From positions 1,364,001 to 1,428,000 of the forward strand of contig JAJFPB010000001.1 in assembly GCA_020881915.1 (NCBI GenBank): a stretch of DNA of 64,000 nt. Reading direction: 5' to 3'. A program made the translations under genes and the position numbers. The notes below the pieces were generated by a model. The model searched no databases. It was not told where the DNA came from and was given only the letters and a program-made list of their open reading frames with translations. How positions within the stretch are numbered: the first letter of the stretch is position 1; every line of letters starts with the position of its first letter. This document shows, in pieces, positions 56,262-64,000 of the stretch. The stretch is from Paramyrothecium sp. XJ0827 (lineage: Eukaryota; Ascomycota; Sordariomycetes; Hypocreales; Stachybotryaceae).

Positions 56262-59200
56262 GTTTGCGGTTACGGAGAGTCCTCTGTCTAAGGAATCGGA
56301 GCCACGAAGGCTTTCTGTCAGCAAGGCAACCCGTCGGCACAGACTATCGATGCGTTTGGCCTGGCAGTAGAGGCGGGAGGCAGATGTGTTTTTGTGGAGT
56401 TTTGGTTTGGATCGGGACCCAGCAGCACTGGCTGTCGCCGGGGGCGCGCGGGGAGCAGGTGGCGGTAGGTACGGTAGGGTGCGGTGCCGTAGGTGAGCTA
56501 CCTGAGCAAACGAGCAAGTGGAGCGAGCCACCAGAATTTAGGTTGCTTGGCAGGACAGGCACGGGAGAGAAGAGCAGGGTCGACAAGAGCAAAGGATAAA
56601 GGATAGAGAACAAAAGGAAAACAGGGGAGGACGAAAAAAGAGGCAAAGGCCCTTCAAGCAGCTCGCAACTTGTGAGGGGTATTCTTGAAATAGACTTCCA
56701 GGAAGCCGCCGGGACGGAAACTTCACGAAACCTGGAAAGAGGTGGGTTGAAGGAAATGATGAATGATGAAATGATGCGGCCTAAGGTAGTATGTGGGTGT
56801 GAGGATATTAAGGTAAACTCAACTGGCGGCTACCTGTACCTTGCTGAACCTGTAAGCTGGGAGCTGGGAGCTGTAGAAAGAGATGGAGGGGTTGCCCTGT
56901 CGGTCTCTCGCTCACCCGCTCGCCGCTCGCTCGTTCTCGCAAGGTACCTTGTGGGCGTAGAGGGGCAGCAGGAGAGCAAGGAGGGGCACTCGCCCTCGCG
57001 TCGTCTGCATCTGTGGCGAAGCTCTGGGGCCCGTGGAGCTCTTAGTGGTTGATTAGTGGGAGCCATGCCACCATGGAACGCCGTTGGGCTTTCCACTGCC
57101 ACTATTGCCCCGCTAAATTTCCAGGTTGCAGGGGGCCCATGGTCAATGGAAGCATCCATTCCCAGCTGCCAGGTAACTTAAGGTACCCGACGGCAGGGAA
57201 AGGGGCTGCTGGCTGAGGAATTTCCAGAAATACGAAATTCCCTGCAGAGCGGAAAAGGCAATAAGGATACTGGCCGTGTAAGCCGCGCATATTCGTATGC
57301 AGATGACGGGCTTGCCCAGCGTGGAACTACCGAAGGCGGCTTCGCATGATTATGATGACGAACCAGGGGGTGGGATTTGACATGTTTATTTTGGTCGCAT
57401 CGGTCGCCATTTGACGTTGAAGATGCCGCTCGCTCGACGACGGAGGGCCCCGCAACCTTATGCTGCCTCTGCGAATGGGAGATGAGGTGGATATGGTCGC
57501 CTGCACCATCTCGATGCAACTTCAACAGATGTCGTGACCATCTGCCGTGTGATCCCAGGTTGACGCCTGGAGCAATCAACGACTCCTGCCTCTGTTACAT
57601 GGAGACTTAACACGGAAGCGCCCAACAAACGTCGTGAAGAATCGATCCTGGCGCTTCGCTTTCTGTCCGCGAGTGTCTGCAGATCGTCGCAGGGGTCCCC
57701 GGCCGTTCGTGCGCTTGCGCGTCTGGACTTCCAGTTTCGGCTGCGGGTTGTTGCTATCCATAGAACACGCCGGCCGGCCGAATTTGGTTTCCGGCGGTTG
57801 ATCTGCTCGCACTGGCATTCCCTGCATCTCAGATCCCGAAGAATTACTTGCCATCAGGAATTGTCCCGACAGTCAAGCATAGAACGGTAAATTAATTGGG
57901 AAGTGACACCTAGAAACTTCCACCACGGAAACCCGTAGAGCGTCGGAGTGCTTTCTCTTTTCTCTTTTCGTTTCCCCCTTCTCCTTTCTTCTCCGGAAAT
58001 TGTGCTAAACTTACAAGTATGTATGCCAGCAGTCTGAACGTTTGCTCGCGGTTTTCTAAACTTCTGGCTTGGTGAAGGTGACCAGTAGCTCCGATAAATC
58101 TCTGAGCGTGATGAACTTTGCATGATGGTTGACATTTTAAACGGCAAGGTCGACGGGGCGCGTCCTTTTGAGCCGAATGTGTTGACGCGAACGTAATAGG
58201 CCCAGGAAAATTAAGGCAAGGTAAGCCCAGTAGATGAACGGCAGATGAACAAGGGCCGGTCGTATGGTCGTTGTGCTAGAATCGCATAGCTCGCAACCGC
58301 ACTCGGGATGTCGTCACAAATGGTCGTAGGGTATAGTTTTTGCCGGTGTTGAAGCTCTGGGTCTTCTACCAAAACGCTGAAAAATCACGAAACATCAAGA
58401 CAAGACGACGCGCAGAAAAAGAGAGGCTTGGACGTTGCACAGCAGCCGGGGACTGACTCGCTCTTTATTCGGCACAAAGCAAAGTTGACAATCTCATGGG
58501 CGAAAGACCTGGCTTGCACGGCTCCGCTTGCAAAAGCCACGTTATCTGAGCTTACCTGGATCTGTAACATGGTAGTTTCCTAGGCCGCATGGCTTGTTTC
58601 CTTTGACTCTCTTTCATGGCGGCCAAAATGCGCCTACGAAAAGGCCACCACACTATCAGCCGGCTTGGCCCGTACGGAATCTCCACCAGCAACAAGGCAG
58701 CTAAGGTAAGCAACGTGAGGCATTCGGCCTTTGTATGCCGGTGGTTCGAATGACGTCTATAACCTCCCGGCCATTGCCCAAACTGCTGAGGAACCCAAAG
58801 CTACCTCACCTCACCTGCCCAAATTTCTCATCATGAGAATGTCTCGCATCCTGTTCGGAAATGCGGTGGTATGCATGCTGCCGTGGCTTGGCGTGCCGTT
58901 TTAGTGGTTCACGTTGTTTAACACCGGATGCGAGTCCCGTCCCTCTGAAACATTTCCTAAACCGAACCGCAGCTGACTCGACCGACCAGCCAGATGAAGC
59001 TTGGGCACATGTAACCCCTGCCGGCATCACGGGGCAACAAAAAGAAAGAAAAAAAAAAAGACGTGCTGGGCCGCCGGCACTACTACCCCTAGTCGCGGCT
59101 TTTCCCAGCGACATTCATAACGGCCATGAATCCTCGCCGTAGGCTTACTGTCTAGTCCTAAGCCCAAGCCCAAGCTCCACAATGAGCCCGTGTCGGTGCT

Positions 59201-59964
59201 GTCAGAGTACCTTATGCCGTAATCTTAGTTCCCACAGCCCCCGAGTCACTGGCGTCCAAATTCAGCCCTACCTGAGCCAACCGTTGTAAGCCATTTCTCA
59301 ATCCCAGCGGCGGCTTCTGCCATGTGACGAGATGGCCCAGCATCGGCACGGCGTTTTCCCAGCGGCGTGCCAAGTCAAGTCGCAAAAGGCATGCAGATCA
59401 CGGTGTAAGGCAAGGTCCGCTGGAGATGTGACACGCGTGGTCACGGTCGAATGGACACATGGGAGGCTCGCTGCGTGACTCGATTGATGTCCTCGATAGC
59501 ACATCCACAATTACCCTCGTAGCTGAGGCCAGATATCCTTCCATTACAAATGGTATTGTAGGAAACTTCTTTTGATCGGCTCCGTCAACTTGAACGAAGA
59601 TCACTCCTCCCTTGCTTTGGTTTGGGGAGAACCCATGTATCTTATTACGTGAATCGCTGAATTTACCTTACATAAGCAAACCACTCCCGCAAACCCCCAT
59701 CCCCGTGGAATCACGGAGAATCTATACTCCGACATGACAAGCCCGGCGGCTCGCGTCACCATCGTCCAGCCTAATCCAGCGAGCTACCGTCCGTGGCATC
59801 ACCGAATCTCATTGTCAATCATCAAGCTCTTCCGCCGCCTCACTCTCCGAAGCCTTGGCTCTGCGAACTCGTCCAATTCATTCAAGCCATCGCTTGTACT
59901 CTCTGCGTTGACGTATTTTCCCGCGGCCCTTTTCACCGCTGCTGCTAGCACGACCACCATCACC
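56262..59964. other. 3.7-kb divergent intergenic region
   Basis: It lies between the divergent Skt5-like and RPN12 genes. No coding gene is supported; the many short frames lack domains and ATG context. GGTAC motifs occur near 56834, 56941 and 57180. A pyrimidine tract is at 57950-57995 (plus strand TTTCTCTTTTCTC type) and an A-run near 59047-59058. It may hold long 5' UTRs or a non-coding RNA. Confidence 0.45.
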
Positions 59965-60846
59965 ATGGCGGACCACAACCTCTCCCAGATCCTTGCGCAG
60001 CTGAAGCACTCGCCGTCCATGAACTACTCGGACGCCAATTCCCTCCTCTCCAAAGCCAAGCTCGCCCTCCTCAAGCTCAACGCCCTCACGCCAAACTCCT
60101 CCGTCTCGCCACAGACCCTGTTGCTCGCCCGCGAGACCTACGAGCAGGGCGCACTGTTCGCCATCCGCGCCCGCAACCCAGATGCGTTCAACCGCTACGT
60201 CCAGCAGCTCCAGCCCTTCTACGAGCTGCCTTCCTCCGTTCTCCAGCCCAACTTTGCCGAACGCAACAAGGTCACCGGCCTCAGCCTCCTGCTGCTCCTT
60301 ACCCAGGGCCGCTACGCAGAGTTCCACTCCGAGCTCGAGAGCTTAACCAACCGTGAGGGCGGTGGCGGCGATGTTGAGGTTGACCGTTATTTGGGCTACC
60401 CGATTCGCCTGGAGCGCTGGTTGATGGAGGGAAGCTACGACCGTGTGTGGAAGGCTATGAAGAGCAGTGAGGTGCCTTGCGATGAGTATGGTGTTTTCTC
60501 AGAGGTATGTTCTTTTGGATCGCTTATACTGTGCAGTACAGTTACCTAGATGCTAACGCCTTGCCTACAGATCTTGAAAAACCAGATCCGCTCCGAAATT
60601 GCTAGCAGCAGCGAACGTGCCTACCCCAGCCTGCCCATCAGCTCTACCAAGTCGCTACTATTCCTCGATTCCGAGGGTGACGTGCTTCAATTCGCAGCGC
60701 ACAGGGGTTGGATTGTTCGTGACGGCAACATCTACTTCCCCGACGCCAGCGAGACCGGCGAGGAGGGCTCACAGACAAAGGAGATGAGCCAGATGGTGAT
60801 AGAAAACGCCTTGGGCTACGCCCGCGAGTTGGAGACGATTGTGTAA
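59965..60846 (+). CDS. RPN12: 26S proteasome regulatory subunit RPN12
   Basis: A 271-residue lid subunit of the 26S proteasome (PSMD8 family), the usual length. Exons 59965-60504 and 60571-60846; 66-bp intron (GTATGT donor, CTAAC branch, TACAG acceptor, phase 0). The helical repeat part covers about residues 1-180 (LSQILAQLKHS, ETYEQGALFAIRARN, FNRYVQQLQPFYEL). The PCI-like winged-helix part follows (ILKNQIRSEIASSSERAYPSL, LLFLDSEGDVLQFAAHRGW). The protein joins the lid late in assembly. I chose the ATG at 59965 (MADHNLSQILAQL) because homologues begin there; the same frame is open with an ATG at 59734 that would add 77 residues. Confidence 0.9.
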
Positions 60847-61123
60847 TCGAGAGCTTTCAGCACAAAACATAGACTGGGGCAATCACAATACCCTTGTATG
60901 ACTAGAGCACGACCTGTAATGCATATGTTCACAAGAGCGAACCTCAGAGCTCTAATTAAACGTGACTTCATTCATGCTTCTCGAATAAGTAGGCTAATAC
61001 ATGACAATTGCCAATCCACCGGCCTACCGCCGTTCGTCTAAATTCGCTTTTGCATTTGGCCGGTGGCCCTCTCATTATCTAGCGCCCACCCAACACTGCC
61101 CAGGTTATCCCAAGACTTCAAAT

Positions 61124-64000
61124 CTAAGCGAACAGCTTCAGCCCGCTGCCGTGCTTGCCGATCTCGCACACCTCGCACACCCTGCAGACAGTGCCCTTAT
61201 ACTTGGAGTGGTACTTGGATCCGTCGAACGCGCACTCTTCGTACGCCGTGCCGCTGTAGATAGGGGTGTGGCTGGCCGCGCAGATCTCGAATTCTGCGAA
61301 CTGGTCGAACTCAATATCTACCGCGTCGTTGGGGTTTCGCTCACACTGAGCCTTGGTCCTCTTGGCCTGTAAACCTATTAGCTGATGTCACATGAATGAT
61401 TTACAATCTCTATCCACTTACGGTCTCCACGATCTTGCTAGCTCCACCGTTGGCGATGATGCGGTTGGCAAAGCTCAATGCTGAGTTGTAGTTCTTGTTC
61501 TTGACGGCTAATTGCATGGCGCTGAGAAGAGCCAGCTGTCGGTGGGGCACCTCAATCTTGGGAATGGTGAAGTAGGCCGAAAGTTCAAGGCTACGCTTCA
61601 ACTTCGCGGGATCTTGGGCTAGAGTCTCGGGAGCACCCAGTCGTCTACGGGACAGCTCGATGCCCATGGCCACAGTATACTCGCTTGCTGATAAGATGAG
61701 CTTCTTGGCCTCCGTCACCTCACCCTCACTGGAAACAGCGTTGATCAAGATGGCATGCAGGATGCCCTTGAAGAGGGTGATGCCTTGATCGAGCTTGTTC
61801 GTCTTCATGGAGTCGTAGCCCCTCTGCAGGTCATTGGAAGCCAGGTGCTCCAGGTCGCGGGGGATGATGGGGAGAACCTTGCGCAGGTCTGACTCGTCAA
61901 CGTTACGTCGCACATAGTTGACGAGAGGAGCGAGACCAGGAGAGGCTGGGAGGAAGGTTCGTGAGGCCTGGTACACCTCGAGGAATCGAGGCTTCAATGG
62001 CGCAAAATTGACAGCACCAACTTGACGGTTAAGTAGTTGCATAGCAGTTTCGAAAGAGCCTCCAGCGATGTGGTCTGCGGCAAGTGGCGAGTTGCGAGCC
62101 CAGAGATCGGCCTCGCTGCTGCCAGCTCCACCGGCATCCGCGCTGTCTACGTTGACGAAGTCACTGTCAACTTCGGGTACAACATCGTCGCCCATATCCC
62201 AGCCAGCCGCGTCCTCATCGTCATCGTCGATGAGGTTGCCGTTCTTGGCAGCAGCCGTCTCCTCCGCATCATCGTCAAGAAGGCCTGCGCCATTAGTACC
62301 AGCAGGCTCGTCCTCGAGCGACAATCCCTCAACCTGGCCAAGAAGAGCCTTCTCGAAGATTGATTGCGAGCTGGCCTTGGTAGGCCAGACACCCTTGAAG
62401 GTTGGGACGACAGGCTTGGGCGGCGTTAGGGGTTCGCCAAGCTTCGGCACGGTAAGTTGGTCTTCTGTCAAGCCGGTAGCCTCCAGAATAGCTTGGCACT
62501 CCTCCTCGAGGCCGTGCGACTTGGCAGTCATGTAGGCAAGGGGGTCTGAAGAGTTAGTATAGGCGTCCTCTCAAAGAAAGATGTGCTGCACTTACAAAGG
62601 TCGATCTCCTTGAACATCTGAATACGATCCTCTACCTCACCAAGGTACAACGCATTCTGGAATCTTGACGTGAAGTCGCCACGGTGCTCGGCAATCTTGG
62701 CCATCCTGGCGAGTTTGGAATGGTCACCGGTGGTAAGGTACAAGAACGAAAGCTTGTCAAACTGCTTCAGCTTTTGGTAGCTCATTTCAACGATCTGATG
62801 GTTGCCATGGGCAAGAGCCTCGACACTGAGGCGGTTCCAGAACTTGGGCCTGTCGAGCTCCTTTGCCATCTCCACAGCGACCTCCAAGTTGCCGCACTCA
62901 ATAGCCAAGTCGAATCGGGTGGTTGGATCCTGGACAAACTGCAGGGCGATCTCCGGGTAGCCCTTCTTCTGAAGGTAAGCGATGATCGACTGGCCCACAA
63001 GACTGGAGTTACGAATGATGTGAAGCATTTCCTCGTAGTTGCGCTTGACGAGAGCAAGCTTGAAGCGGTACTCAGTTGGGTCGATCTGCAGTATCCGGGG
63101 CTTGGCAGCACGATCCAAGCAGTAAACATTGCGGCCCTTGACGCGCACAAGGTAGACGGTCTGGTCCAGAGTTCGGACAATGCCGTTGTCACCATTGAGC
63201 AGGGTGTACTTCACATGGTTGAGAGTCGAGTAGAGAAGAACACCGGCATCGTCCCAGGTTGCGCTCTTGATGCGAATGGTCTCATGAAGGCTGCTGACCT
63301 GTTCAAGACCCTTGGTGACGATGGTCACGTTGTGCTTGCTAAGCAGAGCCGCGTAGAGACCATCGTTGGACCACACAACGTACTTAACACCGTTCACTGC
63401 GAGCTCTGCAATGCTCTTCTTTTGCTGAATATCGTAGAGGTGGACAGCCGTGGGAGTGATGATGAGAAGGTTACCCGTACCTCCGAAGTAAATGTCCGTG
63501 GTACCGGTCGGAGGCTTGAAAGAACGGGTGGTGTTATTTGTCAGGTCCTTAATGTCAATCGTCTGGCTAGAGGTGTTGAGGACTGCGAAGCGGTTCCTGG
63601 CTACAAAGATAGCCGAATTGCCTGGGCCACGCTTGGACTCTGTGGGCTCAATAGCACCAGAGCCATCCTTGGGAAGGTTGACAAGCTCATAGGAGCCGCC
63701 ATCAGCGGGAGAGATGACCAGTACGGAACGCTCAGCTGGGTTGTAAGAGATGGTTCGGGGAGCCACCCATGGGCTTCCGAGTTTCTTGAGCGACAAGAGA
63801 GTAGGCGACTCGACGTTCTTCTGGAAGTCGTAGGATTTGATGTGCTTCTCTTTGTTGACGTAGAACAGCAGGTTCTGATGAATAGCGGCAGCAGGACGCT
63901 CACGCTCCAGCTTGAAAACCATGACACCGTTGTCGTGTCCAGCTGCAAAGAGATTGATCTCAGGGTGGGCAGCGATGACCCAGAATCGGTCGTTCTCCCT
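61124..64000 (-). CDS. COP1: Coatomer subunit alpha (partial, 5' end outside)
   Basis: The 3' part of coatomer alpha, the COPI vesicle coat subunit that carries cargo from Golgi to ER. The gene runs off the right edge. Exons seen: 64000-62596, 62545-61422 and 61366-61124; introns of 50 and 55 bp. The first visible residues (RENDRFWVIAAHPEINLFAAGHDNGVMVFKLERERPA) are the end of the N-terminal WD40 propeller. A second propeller and the alpha-solenoid follow (KKGYPEIALQFVQDPTTRFDLAIECGNLEVA). After the acidic linker (DDDDEDAAGWDM) comes the conserved C-terminal domain, which binds epsilon-COP. The C-terminus ends GSGLKLFA, with the Cys-rich HSKYKGTVCRVCEVCEIGKHG just before it. The name in yeast is RET1/COP1. 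Confidence 0.93.

Noticed and set aside
58741..58770. GGTTCGAAT, resembling a tRNA T-loop
   Set aside because: No matching acceptor stem, D-arm or anticodon arm around it.

Overview
The window is nuclear DNA of a filamentous ascomycete, most likely a Sordariomycete. Genes are well spaced, about half are spliced, and their introns are mostly 49-100 bp with GTAAGT-type donors, CTAAC/CTGAC branch sites and YAG acceptors. Coding regions favour G/C in third positions. The families are Pezizomycotina-typical: DUF2434, HET, Skt5/Chs4, DUF3638 giant protein and an MCT-type MFS transporter. Species cannot be fixed from this window. All exon structures below were worked out by hand from splice signals and reading-frame continuity.

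Left part (1-20,600): about 8.4 kb with no supportable gene, rich in GGTAC(C) motifs at its start. Then come a DUF2434 membrane protein (8389-10173, -), a broken HET-domain gene (12381-13750) with RIP-type stops and an inverted middle, a zinc butanediol/alcohol dehydrogenase (14031-15284, -), a mitochondrial ACOT9-type acyl-CoA thioesterase (16643-18128, -) and a decayed small secreted protein gene (19185-19520, -).

Middle (20,600-38,200): COG5 (+), a gelsolin-repeat protein (+), a secreted endonuclease/exonuclease/phosphatase (+), a GFA/CENP-V zinc protein (-), an EI24-type membrane protein (+), a very large Thr/Lys-repeat secreted mucin-like protein with a Lys-rich tail (29329-33574, +), a secreted TAP-type alpha/beta-hydrolase peptidase (+) and a convergent MCT-like MFS transporter (-).

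Right part (39,000-64,000): a ten-exon giant DUF6606/DUF3638/DUF3645 gene (39058-49669, -; about 3,270 codons) that carries one in-frame TAG near its N-terminus; a mitochondrial AAA-type ATPase whose ATG is cut from the rest by an intron; a Skt5/Chs4-like chitin synthase activator ending in a CAAX box encoded by a 12-nt exon; proteasome lid subunit RPN12 (+); and the 3' part of coatomer alpha (-), cut by the window edge.

The genes do not form an operon or an evident biosynthetic cluster. Most are housekeeping genes (Golgi traffic: COG5, coatomer alpha; proteasome: RPN12; wall synthesis: Skt5). The accessory, faster-evolving material is the HET pseudogene, the small secreted pseudogene and the repeat mucin. 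The least understood item is the giant protein, which has a Walker A-like GQGKTS and a DEAH motif but no established function that I know of. No tRNA, rRNA, CRISPR or intact transposon was recognised.
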